Shown piece by piece: positions 49,150 through 57,323 of a stretch of 64,000 nt of DNA (the stretch's first letter is position 1; each line of letters opens with the position of its first letter). The stretch comes from a virus: the IMG/VR virus record IMGVR_UViG_3300030098_003519, positions 25,494-89,493 of that record, one strand, 5' to 3'. Position numbers and translations under genes: made by a program. A model generated the notes under the pieces. That model ran no database searches. It was not told where the DNA came from and saw only the letters and a program-made list of their open reading frames with translations.

Positions 49150-50453
49150 TATTTTAGATTAGTAAGTAAAAGATCTGAGAATGGATTATCATCACTATTT
49201 AATCCGAAAGGTATTGATGATTCAGAGGAGGAAGACTTAGTGAAAGCATTCGTATCAATAGTAGGAAGATTGAATTTCTCTGACATATCAGTTGTTATTA
49301 TTGGGAAAGGTACAGTTGTCTCACCAGATTGGAATATATTTTTTGATTGATTATTTAATTGATCTTTATACTTGGTTTTTATATAATCAATATCAAATTC
49401 AACTTCTTTCAAGAACTTTTGATTAAACTCATTTTGTCCAGTAAGAAATTCCACAGCCCAATTAACTGGTTTCTTACTTACCAACTTTTCTTTCCGTTCT
49501 ATTAACCTTGAAAGAACTTTAGGAGCACCGTGCTTTTTAACTTGTTTATCAAGTAATTTTTTACCCAAATGCCTGAATCCTTTTGTAGATAAATGATCAA
49601 TTGGTTCTACGATAAGTTTTTGTGCTGCATAATCAAGTATCAATCCTTTACCAAGACTCTTAAGACTTGATGGTTTAAATAAATTTTTTATATTTGTTTT
49701 AAAACTTGTTTTTAATAATGGTTGCTTCTTAATTATATTTTTATTCAAAGAATCTGGGATTAGTGGTGCTTGAGCTTTCGTAGCAGAGAATGTACCTGAT
49801 CCAACCTTCATAAGTTTACTGCCATGTTTAAGTTGAACAGACTTCATTCTCTCACCAAGATTAATAACATTAGGTTTGATTCCACCTTTCTTCCAAAATT
49901 TATTCCTTAAGGTATTACTTTTTAAATTTTTTATCCAGTTACTTTTAATCTTCGCATTCTTGAGGTTTGTTTTTAGAGTATTTTTATTCTTTACATCAAT
50001 CTTATTATTGATTCTTTTAATGTTATTATTTTTACGTATATTTGGATCATTTAATTGCCTAGTTATATCTAATGCCGAAGTTAGATTAGGGCCCTGCAAA
50101 GGTTTCGGTATTGTTACACCAGTATCTTCTGCATCTACTCCATCAGCATCTTTATCTTTATCTTTATCTTTATCTTTATTAAGTGCAGCCAATGCTCCTA
50201 TCCCAAGTAGAGCAAGTAATGCAGGTAACCAATTAGAACCACCTGGACCTTTACCAAGTTTCTCGACTTCTTTTTTGCTTGGTAATTTTATACCAGCAAG
50301 TGCTTTATTACTAGACTCTATCCACTTGATAAACGTTTTAAAATCTTTCTTTCTTTTAAACTTAAGATCAGAAACAATAGCAGTACTTGGAGATACTATT
50401 ATCCTATTAGCAATAGTCTTTAAATCAGATTTTTTTGCACTTATTTTTGCCAT
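49149..50453 (-). CDS. Basic tail protein with a Lys-Asp repeat, 434 aa
   Basis: A Lys- and Asn-rich protein with one hydrophobic segment near residues 74-94 ('NWLPALLALLGIGALAAL'), then a repeated KD tract encoded by five perfect 6-base units. About 130-280 is highly basic ('KNNNIKRINNKIDVKNKN', 'KNAKIKSNWIKNLKS'). The C-terminus is acidic and Ser-rich. Its start codon overlaps the end of the preceding gene junction closely. It lies between the larger hydrophobic tail protein and the hub gene. A tape-measure, hub or DNA-contact role inside the tail tube are all possible; nothing in the sequence decides. Confidence 0.65.
   Translation of the reverse strand: MAKISAKKSDLKTIANRIIVSPSTAIVSDLKFKRKKDFKTFIKWIESSNKALAGIKLPSKKEVEKLGKGPGGSNWLPALLALLGIGALAALNKDKDKDKDKDADGVDAEDTGVTIPKPLQGPNLTSALDITRQLNDPNIRKNNNIKRINNKIDVKNKNTLKTNLKNAKIKSNWIKNLKSNTLRNKFWKKGGIKPNVINLGERMKSVQLKHGSKLMKVGSGTFSATKAQAPLIPDSLNKNIIKKQPLLKTSFKTNIKNLFKPSSLKSLGKGLILDYAAQKLIVEPIDHLSTKGFRHLGKKLLDKQVKKHGAPKVLSRLIERKEKLVSKKPVNWAVEFLTGQNEFNQKFLKEVEFDIDYIKTKYKDQLNNQSKNIFQSGETTVPFPIITTDMSEKFNLPTIDTNAFTKSSSSESSIPFGLNSDDNPFSDLLLTNLK
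50149..50178 (+). repeat. Simple repeat (TCTTTA)5
   Basis: Five perfect copies of a hexanucleotide encoding alternating Lys and Asp on the minus strand, in the 434-aa protein. Slippage here would change linker length without shifting frame. Confidence 0.9.
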
Positions 50454-50455
50454 AA

Positions 50456-51988
50456 TTATATAATATTAAATGTCATTAGTGCATTCAATTTATGATAAGT
50501 AGGATCAGAATTGGATGAAGAATAGAATGTGACAGCATTACCACTAGAAGTAGTACCACCAGAAGTATTTGTTATACCACCAGAACCAGAAGAATCCTGT
50601 CCTTGACTAAGATCAAATGTAAATGGTTCGAGATTAAAAATAGATTCACCATTAGATAGATTACCATAAAATTTACTAAAATCTAGACTATTAATATCAG
50701 ATTTAACTCCTGCTATATTTTGATTTTGAGAGGTATTAACCATCTCATCATTATTACTACTTATTGGTCCTAAGATACCTGTGCTACTAGATTTTACTCC
50801 ATCCACTTCCGAATTTGAATCTGAAGAAGTTGAGGGGGGTGATGCTGGTTTATCAAAAATACTAGACCCTTCCCACTTCTTTCCTTTACCACTAATTGAT
50901 TCATGTATAGTTCCACCAGTAGATCCTTTTATTAATATCTGTTTATACTTTTCATCTATCTCTTTAGTCAGATCCTTTATCATCTGATTAGTTTCTTTAT
51001 TGTATGCTTTTATTAACTCTCCTCTCTCCTCACCTTTCTCCATATTTTGTATATCTTCCCACTCTTGAGTATTCTTACGTTCATTTCTTATCTTATCAGT
51101 TCTAACTTTTTTCTCTCTAGTCCAAATTTTTTCGAGAACAATAGTTCCTTCTTTCCTAGCAAGTTTTGCCTCAACTCTTCCCATTTGAGCGAAAAACTCA
51201 TTCTCAATACCTTGCAATTTAGCAGGGAATGAATCAAGATACCCAGATTCTTTCTGTTTATTATACTCAGCCCTCAACATCTCAAGTGTTTGTTCGGGCC
51301 CAAACTTTTCAAGATTTTCATCAACTAATTTCTTTGGTGTATCTCCATCTTGCCAATTTAAACTACCATCATCGTTAACAAACTTACCAAGAAATAATGC
51401 TTTCGCACCAGGATATATGATACCCCATATTATTTTAGCAGAAGATTTTATAAACTTGAATACTCCATCTCTAAAATCCTCATCCTCAAACAATTTCAAT
51501 AGGAATGTTACTAGACCAACAGCAGCTATTCCAGCAGCAATTTTCAGTAAGACAGGTAAAGCAGCTATCAATGCACCTCCAAATAAACCTCCTAAAAAAG
51601 ATTTAATCATCCCACCAAACAATCCACCACCACCTTTACCATCTATACCTTTAAGACCTTTACTTATATCAACGATTACTGCTTTCAAATGCCTAGCAAT
51701 CTCAAAAGTATTAACTAATGAATCTCTGACTAACTTTAAATTCTTTCTTAAAATTTTCTCCGTCTTTTTTGATCCAAAGAAATTTGTATAATTTTTTATA
51801 AAACTACTCTCTTTCTCTTCTTTCTTCTGAGGCACCATTGCCTTTGCAGTTCTATTAAAACCTATAATATTATTTCTCGCAGCACCAACTATAGAAGAAC
51901 CTAATTTCTTTCCACCAGATAAAAAGTTCTTTGCACCTACTTTAGATGAAGACTTAGAAAATAAATTAGATTTAAATAGAGTTTGCAT
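50456..51988 (-). CDS. Putative tail tape-measure-type protein, 510 aa
   Basis: An N-terminal basic region is followed by helical segments ('KTEKILRKNLKLVRDSLVN', 'ARHLKAVIVDISKGLKGI'). Residues about 120-165 are Gly-rich and strongly hydrophobic ('GGMIKSFLGGLFGGALIAAL', 'AAGIAAVGLVTFLLKLF'). About 215-345 is a charged helical rod ('KIWTREKKVRTDKIRN', 'NQMIKDLTKEIDEKYKQ'). The C-terminal 130 residues are Ser/Gly-rich and disordered. A hydrophobic membrane-active segment in a long helical tail protein is typical of tape measures (T4 gp29 is 590 aa). It is encoded directly after a small chaperone-like gene, as tape measures often are. No sequence match to gp29 is claimed. Confidence 0.6.
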   Translation of the reverse strand: MQTLFKSNLFSKSSSKVGAKNFLSGGKKLGSSIVGAARNNIIGFNRTAKAMVPQKKEEKESSFIKNYTNFFGSKKTEKILRKNLKLVRDSLVNTFEIARHLKAVIVDISKGLKGIDGKGGGGLFGGMIKSFLGGLFGGALIAALPVLLKIAAGIAAVGLVTFLLKLFEDEDFRDGVFKFIKSSAKIIWGIIYPGAKALFLGKFVNDDGSLNWQDGDTPKKLVDENLEKFGPEQTLEMLRAEYNKQKESGYLDSFPAKLQGIENEFFAQMGRVEAKLARKEGTIVLEKIWTREKKVRTDKIRNERKNTQEWEDIQNMEKGEERGELIKAYNKETNQMIKDLTKEIDEKYKQILIKGSTGGTIHESISGKGKKWEGSSIFDKPASPPSTSSDSNSEVDGVKSSSTGILGPISSNNDEMVNTSQNQNIAGVKSDINSLDFSKFYGNLSNGESIFNLEPFTFDLSQGQDSSGSGGITNTSGGTTSSGNAVTFYSSSNSDPTYHKLNALMTFNII

Positions 51989-51993
51989 TTGGT

Positions 51994-52167
51994 CTACGAA
52001 GCCTCTTGGAGTCTTGCATTTTCTTCTTCAATAAATTGATTCAATAGAGCAAGATAGATATCTCTCTCCCAAGGCATCATGTTTTCAATCTCAGTTAATG
52101 AATATTTATGGTGTTGCATTAAGGAAAAATTAATTTTAAAGTATGACTCAAGATCAATATGAGACAT
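51994..52167 (-). CDS. Small tail-assembly-chaperone-like protein, 57 aa
   Basis: ATG at 52167 and TAG at 51994. It reads 'MSHIDLESYFKINFSLMQHH' and then 'LTEIENMMPWERDIYLALLN' before an acidic helix. The 'MPWERDIYLALL' element is the kind of motif seen in short proteins between tail-tube and tape-measure genes that act as assembly chaperones. The gene is packed between gp26 (2 bases) and the putative tape measure (5 bases). T4 gene 51, the hub assembly catalyst, is much longer, so equivalence is uncertain. Confidence 0.7.
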   Translation of the reverse strand: MSHIDLESYFKINFSLMQHHKYSLTEIENMMPWERDIYLALLNQFIEEENARLQEAS

Positions 52168-52169
52168 AC

Positions 52170-52895
52170 TTAGTCGAAAAAACTTGTCAATCCCTCCAAT
52201 GTCACCTCACTTTCAACTTTTGTATTGGGATTTGTAACCTTGAATGTATGTGTCAACTTAGGCATTGTCTCAAAAAACTTTTCAACTTGTTTAAATTGAG
52301 ATGAATTTAAAGAACCTAACCATTCAACAAGTTCCTTATGAGTACAGTCTGCTGCTGCCCAAGAATCTTCCTTATCAAATACCATATCAATACATGATGC
52401 AATAACATCAAATGATTTCTCAAGCATAGTTACATTATCCTGTTCACCAAACTCAAAATTATTTTCAATAAACTGTTCGAGTGATGGATACTTCATCCGT
52501 AATGTAAGATTACCATCTAAATTAATGTCTGTACTATGATCTTCATCCTGTAGTACTTCAATCTCATCAATAAAAACTTTCACAGGTACAGTAGTTTCAT
52601 TATCATCAGGACAAGTCACAACCAGATCTAATGCTTCTCCTACAGACTTCGCACGAATATTTAAGAACAAATATTCAATATCAAATGTTGGAAGACCATC
52701 AATTTTAATTCTAGTACTAATACAATCTTTTAGAATTGCTTTAATAGCATTCGTAATCTGTTTGACATCTTCGCTCTCTAAAGCAAGAACAAGAACCTTC
52801 TCTTCTTTAACTAAAAATGGACGATATTTAATCTTCTTTCCAGTTGAAGGCAGTACCAACTCATAAGTTGGAGTAGCAATTTTTGGTAAAGGCAT
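52170..52895 (-). CDS. 26: Baseplate hub assembly protein gp26-like
   Basis: The N-terminus 'MPLPKIATPTYELVLPSTGK' then 'KIKYRPFLVKEEKVLVLALE' is the characteristic opening of the T4 gp26 / T4_baseplate family. The predicted size of 241 aa compares with 208 in T4. The C-terminal part contains 'LEKSFDVIASCIDMVFD' and 'ELVEWLGSLNSSQFKQVEKF', also family-typical. gp26 is needed to build the hub. It is followed at once by the chaperone-like gene and the tail protein genes, matching its role in hub and tail initiation. Confidence 0.88.
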   Translation of the reverse strand: MPLPKIATPTYELVLPSTGKKIKYRPFLVKEEKVLVLALESEDVKQITNAIKAILKDCISTRIKIDGLPTFDIEYLFLNIRAKSVGEALDLVVTCPDDNETTVPVKVFIDEIEVLQDEDHSTDINLDGNLTLRMKYPSLEQFIENNFEFGEQDNVTMLEKSFDVIASCIDMVFDKEDSWAAADCTHKELVEWLGSLNSSQFKQVEKFFETMPKLTHTFKVTNPNTKVESEVTLEGLTSFFD

Positions 52896-52915
52896 AATAA
52901 ACTATAACAAGTCGT

Positions 52916-52926
52916 AATTTATATAG
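52916..52926 (-). promoter_or_regulatory. Possible late promoter (TATAAATTA) before gp26
   Basis: TATATAAATTA on the minus strand in the 39-base gap between the tube-fold gene and gp26. It differs from TATAAATA at the final base of the core. Confidence 0.35.
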
Positions 52927-52934
52927 CAGGGTTT

Positions 52935-53678
52935 TTAGAATAATCCAATTGTATAAGTCTCTTTGGCACCATGTTTAGCTACTGTATGTCTTAGATAATT
53001 AAACCCAACTGACACTTGAGTGATCGAACTGCCCTCATAAGTTAAAGGAACAGCATTAATATTCACTGGGAATGCATCAATAAATTGATAAGTTAATAAA
53101 GTTTGATTTGTAAGATTACCATACGTTCCTTGTCCTTCATTTGGTTCCTTTAAGAAGTCTCGTTCAAACTTAGTAATGGCAATTTTTCTTTTGTAATCAT
53201 TTGGATATCTAAATCTTGAGAAATTATTTCTATCACCATATTTTCCTAAGTGACTTTCAGGAGAACCTTCATATCTATCAAACCCATCGTTGATTGGACT
53301 AATAAAATTCATCCACTCTTCAAATAAACGTAAGACATTGTATTCACTATCCACATAGAAAGTAAAATCAAACTCATTATATAATCTCCGAGTTGCAAAT
53401 CTTTCAATCGTGCCTTGACGACTTCCCATCTCTTCTGACATTTCCAAAGAAGAACTTGGAAGGTTTGCTTCAGAGCATAAGAAATCATAACTATCAGAAG
53501 ATGCTCTCTTCTCAGTAAATATACCACAGTCAGTTAAATACTTAGACAATTTATTACTATCCGTACTTGAACGGTTAAGATCCAAGGAGACTTTAAATTG
53601 ACTAGTGAGTGAAAGTTTCTTCAGAACCTCACTCATTTCAGGCATTGTTAAATATAACTCGTCATTTGTTATAGCCAT
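52935..53678 (-). CDS. Tail-tube-fold baseplate protein (gp54/gp19-like), 247 aa
   Basis: The protein has the pattern of phage tail-tube proteins: an early 'SLTSQFKVSLDLN', a central 'RRLYNEFDFTFYVDSEYNVL' and 'LFEEWMNFIS', and a C-terminal end 'DAFPVNINAVPLTYEGSSIT' followed by 'VSVGFNYLRHTV'. The last is the usual closing strand of tube subunits. It is larger than gp19 (163 aa) and smaller than gp54 (320 aa). Near gp26 and opposite gp4/gp48, it is more likely the tube initiator or a hub ring than the main tube. The divergent intergenic space is just 36 bases. Confidence 0.65.
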   Translation of the reverse strand: MAITNDELYLTMPEMSEVLKKLSLTSQFKVSLDLNRSSTDSNKLSKYLTDCGIFTEKRASSDSYDFLCSEANLPSSSLEMSEEMGSRQGTIERFATRRLYNEFDFTFYVDSEYNVLRLFEEWMNFISPINDGFDRYEGSPESHLGKYGDRNNFSRFRYPNDYKRKIAITKFERDFLKEPNEGQGTYGNLTNQTLLTYQFIDAFPVNINAVPLTYEGSSITQVSVGFNYLRHTVAKHGAKETYTIGLF

Positions 53679-53688
53679 CTAAATACTT
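53679..53688 (+). promoter_or_regulatory. Putative late promoter for gp4-gp53 (CTAAATACTT)
   Basis: CTAAATA begins one base after the divergent minus-strand ATG and 36 bases before the gp4 ATG. It is the only promoter-like element for the four-gene plus-strand unit. Confidence 0.6.
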
Positions 53689-53714
53689 TTTAAACTAGTT
53701 CTACTAATATATGT

Positions 53715-54155
53715 ATGTCATATAATGGAAAATATTATCCAAGGTACCCTAAAAAGTACAAAGGAGACCCGACTAACATAGTTTATCGGTCACTTTGGGA
53801 AAGAAAGTTTATGAACTATTGTGATCTTACAGAGAATGTAAGTGAGTGGCAGTCAGAAGAATTCTGGATTCCTTATCGTTCTCCTATAGATAATAGAGTA
53901 CATAGATACTTTCCTGATTTTTATATTAAGTATAAAGATAGTTCTGGTAAAAGAAGATCAGTGGTCATTGAAGTAAAACCAAAAAGTCAAACTAAGATGC
54001 CACCACAAAATCCTAAGAAGAGAACTAAGTCATGGGCATACTCAGTAAGAACATACGCAGTCAATCAAGCAAAGTGGAAAGCAGCAAGAGAATTCTGTAA
54101 AGATAGGAATATAGAATTTAAAATCATGACCGAACATGAACTAGGTATCAAGTAA
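53715..54155 (+). CDS. 4: Head completion protein gp4
   Basis: The 146-aa protein matches T4 gp4 throughout: 'GKYYPRYPKKYKGDPTNIVY' then 'RSLWERKFMNYCD', 'SEEFWIPYRSPIDNRVHRYF', 'VIEVKPKSQT' and 'TYAVNQAKWKAAREFC'. gp4 is needed to complete DNA-filled heads before tail joining. The conserved PD.Y/E.K arrangement ('FPDFYIKY', 'VIEVKPK') resembles the PD-(D/E)XK endonuclease fold. The stop overlaps the next ATG by one base (TAATG), giving translational coupling. Confidence 0.95.
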   Translation: MSYNGKYYPRYPKKYKGDPTNIVYRSLWERKFMNYCDLTENVSEWQSEEFWIPYRSPIDNRVHRYFPDFYIKYKDSSGKRRSVVIEVKPKSQTKMPPQNPKKRTKSWAYSVRTYAVNQAKWKAAREFCKDRNIEFKIMTEHELGIK

Positions 54156-54688
54156 TGGGAAGAAAAACTTTAAAACAAAGACAAGAAAGAGATGCAGCAA
54201 GAATAGCACAACAAACTATCGGTGGAAGAATAATAGAAAGAGCAAGACAAGCATCAAGTACAGATGCAGACTGGTATGCTAATGAATTATATACAGAACT
54301 ATCTGAAGTAGCAGAGACAAGATTCCCAGAGATAGGAGAGTTATGTTTCTTCTCATACTCTGCTGCATACCCAGAGAAGTATCCACATTATGATAGAAGA
54401 CCACTCGTTTACATCATGGATTATCAGGAAGATAAGTTGCTTGGAGCAAACTTACACTACCTAAATCCAGACTATCGTGACGGAGTTGCACGAGGTCTCA
54501 TAAATAAAGTTAGTGCAAGGTTACCAAAGAAGACACTACATCGTTATTTCTTTACAAATATAGGAGATATTTTTATAATTCCTCCAAGTGCTGATGAGTG
54601 GGCCAGTGTTGCAGAACTAGTAACTGAGAATTTCGTTAATAAATATGGTCGAAAGGTCGAATTACAAAAAGTTTGGGATAGCATTTAA
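54155..54688 (+). CDS. Conserved protein of unknown function, 177 aa
   Basis: A mixed alpha/beta protein with a basic N-terminal helix ('RKTLKQRQERDAARIAQQT'), then 'PLVYIMDYQEDKLLGANLHY', 'LNPDYRDGVARGLINKVSAR', and 'RYFFTNIGDIFIIPPSADEW'. The 'GANLHYLNPDYR' type motif recurs in my memory of myovirus structural operons, without a known function. It is encoded between gp4 and gp48, with one-base TAATG overlaps at both ends, so strong translational coupling indicates a virion or baseplate role. I do not assign it to a T4 gene. Confidence 0.7.
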   Translation: MGRKTLKQRQERDAARIAQQTIGGRIIERARQASSTDADWYANELYTELSEVAETRFPEIGELCFFSYSAAYPEKYPHYDRRPLVYIMDYQEDKLLGANLHYLNPDYRDGVARGLINKVSARLPKKTLHRYFFTNIGDIFIIPPSADEWASVAELVTENFVNKYGRKVELQKVWDSI

Positions 54689-56298
54689 TGTCTAATTGGC
54701 AAATAGTTGGAGATTCATCAATATCATTCGCAAATGCAGCTGCAGGTGATGTAAGGTATTGGTGGGATCCTGATAACGGTTATACAAAATTCACACAAGT
54801 ATGGAAGTCAGATGATATAACTGATTCAAATAGGGCTGTGTTTGAAACACTAACCGCAGGACAAAGAACTGCAATACTTAACGCACATGATGATACAAGA
54901 GTTCCTGCTGCTGGTGGTGTAATAGCAAAAGCAAGTCTCAAACGTCAACTACGTCAATATGAGATGGAACTATCAGGTGAAAACGATACAGGTCTTTGGT
55001 ACAATGGAAATTGGAATATTAATAGTATAGATTTCTTTTCATCTGTTATTGATCCTGAAGAGAAAAATACCCTTATGAATTATTTCAGTGATGAAGGTAC
55101 TACTTTCCTTGATTATGCAAATGCAGCAAATTTAACTGGGGTTGCACCCATAAAAGATTGTCAAGTTTGTGCCAACAACGTAGGTGAAGCAGATGATAAT
55201 AATGAAGGTAATAATGCAATCTTTTTAGAACACGCAGATCTAATAGGATCATCAGATTTAGAATTTGGATTAACAGATGATCTCATAACAGATACATTAA
55301 AAAATTTAAAATACCCAGAAGATGCTCTATATCATCAAGGAGGACAAGACTTTATAAAAATAAAACAATATAAGTACCAACCACCAGGAAAAGATCTAAT
55401 CACTGGTGCTCAAGGTAGTGTTGGTGTAGGATTAGGACAAGGTTATCAAAGAAAAAAGGCAAGAAAACAAGAACTTGGATTTGTAAGGTTGCCAATACCT
55501 AATCAAATACAAGATTCAAACAATGTCTCATGGGGCCCAGATCAAATAAGCAATATCACTGCAGCAGTTGCATCAGGAGTATTACCATTAGTCAATGCAA
55601 AAAACATCAACAAGTTGATAGACAGTCCATTAGATACAATGGAGGCAATGGGTAATGCAGCAGGCCCTAAAACAAAAAAATTCTGGGAGAATCTATCAGC
55701 AGCAATGAAAACTCCACAAGCTGGTGCTGGTATACAAGGAATATTAGGTTCTAAAATATTAAACATGGCTGGTTTTGATATTAGTGCAGAATCAATCCTA
55801 GCAAGAGGTATGGGTGTAGTACCAAACAATAACATGGAACTTCTATTCAATTCTCCTACACTCAGAGAGTTCCAATTCAACTGGAAGATGAGTCCAAGAA
55901 GTGAGAGTGAAGCAAGACAAGTAAATAAAATTATAAAGTTCTTCAAAGCAGGAATGGCAGTGAAGAAACAAGGTAATGTAGGATCTGGTAGTGGTGGTGC
56001 TTCTTACTTCTTAGGTACACCAAACATCTTTGATGTTCAATTTCTGACCACAGGTAATGAACAGATAGATGGTCTTATGAGAATTAAAGAATGTGCATGT
56101 GTTGGGTGTGCAGTGAACTATACCCCAGAAAGTAACTGGGCTGCTTATGAAGATGGTCAACCAGTTTCTGTCATTATGACTCTCAAATTCTCAGAACTCG
56201 AACCTATATACGATATTGATTATCTTGAAAATAAACCAGCACAATATAAAAGTGCTAATGACATTGATGATCTACCCGAAAACGCAGTAGGATACTAA
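54688..56298 (+). CDS. 48: Baseplate tail-tube-cap protein gp48
   Basis: The C-terminal half has the gp48 signature: 'NNNMELLFNSPTLREFQFNW', 'KMSPRSESEARQVNKIIKFF', then 'GASYFLGTPNIFDVQFLTTG', 'CACVGCAVNYTPESNWAAYE' and 'VSVIMTLKFSELEPIYDIDY'. T4 gp48 is 364 aa; this one is 536 because of a longer N-terminal half that includes an acidic and Gly-rich linker. gp48 sits on the hub and starts tail-tube polymerisation. It lies between the unknown 177-aa gene and gp53 on the plus strand. Confidence 0.92.
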   Translation: MSNWQIVGDSSISFANAAAGDVRYWWDPDNGYTKFTQVWKSDDITDSNRAVFETLTAGQRTAILNAHDDTRVPAAGGVIAKASLKRQLRQYEMELSGENDTGLWYNGNWNINSIDFFSSVIDPEEKNTLMNYFSDEGTTFLDYANAANLTGVAPIKDCQVCANNVGEADDNNEGNNAIFLEHADLIGSSDLEFGLTDDLITDTLKNLKYPEDALYHQGGQDFIKIKQYKYQPPGKDLITGAQGSVGVGLGQGYQRKKARKQELGFVRLPIPNQIQDSNNVSWGPDQISNITAAVASGVLPLVNAKNINKLIDSPLDTMEAMGNAAGPKTKKFWENLSAAMKTPQAGAGIQGILGSKILNMAGFDISAESILARGMGVVPNNNMELLFNSPTLREFQFNWKMSPRSESEARQVNKIIKFFKAGMAVKKQGNVGSGSGGASYFLGTPNIFDVQFLTTGNEQIDGLMRIKECACVGCAVNYTPESNWAAYEDGQPVSVIMTLKFSELEPIYDIDYLENKPAQYKSANDIDDLPENAVGY

Positions 56299-56299
56299 G

Positions 56300-57292
56300 A
56301 TGAGTTACTTCAAAGAACTACCAAACTTATCATATGTTTCCAGATTTTCTGGAGCGAATAGAAATGATGAGAGGGTAGAAGTTAAAAATCTATTCAAGAG
56401 AGCAAGATTAAGATCTGATATTGATGCTGCCATCACTGCATTCAATTACTATAAAATATCAGAAGGAGAAAGACCCGATACTCTTGCTAAGAAAATATAT
56501 GGTGATCCAGAATTGGATTGGGTGATATTAGTTACAAATAATATTACTAATATTAGAGATCAATGGCCATTGGATGGAATGAATTTCACCAACTACTTAC
56601 TATCAAAGTATGGTACTTCTGATATGACAGAAGAACAGAAATATGCAAAATTAAATGAAGTAAAACACTATGAAACAACAGCAGTAAAGGATCAATATGA
56701 TAGATCTCTATTAGAAGCAGGTCTAATAGTTGATAAGGATTTCACATTCACATCCACAAAAGAATTAACAAGAAATACAGTAGTTAGTGAAGTAACTCTT
56801 GTATTACCATTCGCAATATCACTTAATGAAGGTGATTCAATAACACAACCAACTGCATCTAGTGGTGGTTATATATTCACTGGTGGATCAGGTACAGTTA
56901 AAACATCAGTGACAAGTAAAAGAGAAATACGTCTTAATAAAATTGTTGGTAATTTTATCTCAACTGCTAGTGGAGCAGTTAGTGGTAACCCATTATTATT
57001 GAATGGAGCAACTCTAACTGCAGATAATGGAACAGCAGGAAACCCAGTTGCAGTTTTCAAAACTTATAAAACAAATACTACTCCAGAAACAACTAATCCA
57101 GTAACAGGTGTAAGTTATTATGACTATGAAGTAAAAATAAATGAACAGAAAAGAAGAATCAAAGTCTTAAAACCAGGTTACTTACCTGTATTCATCTCAG
57201 ACATGAGATCAATTATGAAATATAGTAGATCAAGTCAATATATAAACCAAACCGTAAAGGAAACATATAATCCTAGTTCTATTGGAGTATAA
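56300..57292 (+). CDS. 53: Baseplate wedge subunit gp53
   Basis: Residues 1-150 carry the gp53 core, a LysM-like fold: 'FNYYKISEGERPDTLAKKIY', 'GDPELDWVILVTNNITN', 'WPLDGMNFTNYL'. The family-typical C-terminus is 'YYDYEVKINEQKRRIKVLKP' and 'GYLPVFISDMRSIMKY'. T4 gp53 is 196 aa; here about 115 residues of beta-rich, Ser/Thr/Gly-rich sequence are inserted between the two parts (about 150-265). gp53 joins wedges in the baseplate. The gene ends the plus-strand unit and is followed by a strong terminator. Confidence 0.92.
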   Translation: MSYFKELPNLSYVSRFSGANRNDERVEVKNLFKRARLRSDIDAAITAFNYYKISEGERPDTLAKKIYGDPELDWVILVTNNITNIRDQWPLDGMNFTNYLLSKYGTSDMTEEQKYAKLNEVKHYETTAVKDQYDRSLLEAGLIVDKDFTFTSTKELTRNTVVSEVTLVLPFAISLNEGDSITQPTASSGGYIFTGGSGTVKTSVTSKREIRLNKIVGNFISTASGAVSGNPLLLNGATLTADNGTAGNPVAVFKTYKTNTTPETTNPVTGVSYYDYEVKINEQKRRIKVLKPGYLPVFISDMRSIMKYSRSSQYINQTVKETYNPSSIGV

Positions 57293-57320
57293 AAAAAGAC
57301 CCCTGTTAAGGGGTCTTTTT
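57291..57320. terminator. Bidirectional rho-independent terminator between gp53 and gp32
   Basis: Stem GACCCC (57298-57303) with GGGGTC (57310-57315), loop TGTTAA, flanked by seven A and five T. It closes both the plus-strand gp4-gp53 unit and the minus-strand gp32 transcript. Confidence 0.95.
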
Positions 57321-57323
57321 GTT

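Noticed and set aside
50149-50178. Short tandem repeat considered as CRISPR-like
   Set aside because: A perfect hexanucleotide coding repeat without spacers; simple slippage-type repeat.
49876-50463. Plus-strand hydrophobic ORF of 195 codons opposite the 434-aa tail protein
   Set aside because: Its Leu/Phe/Ser-rich composition is what Lys/Asn codons give when read in reverse; no promoter or ribosome binding site.
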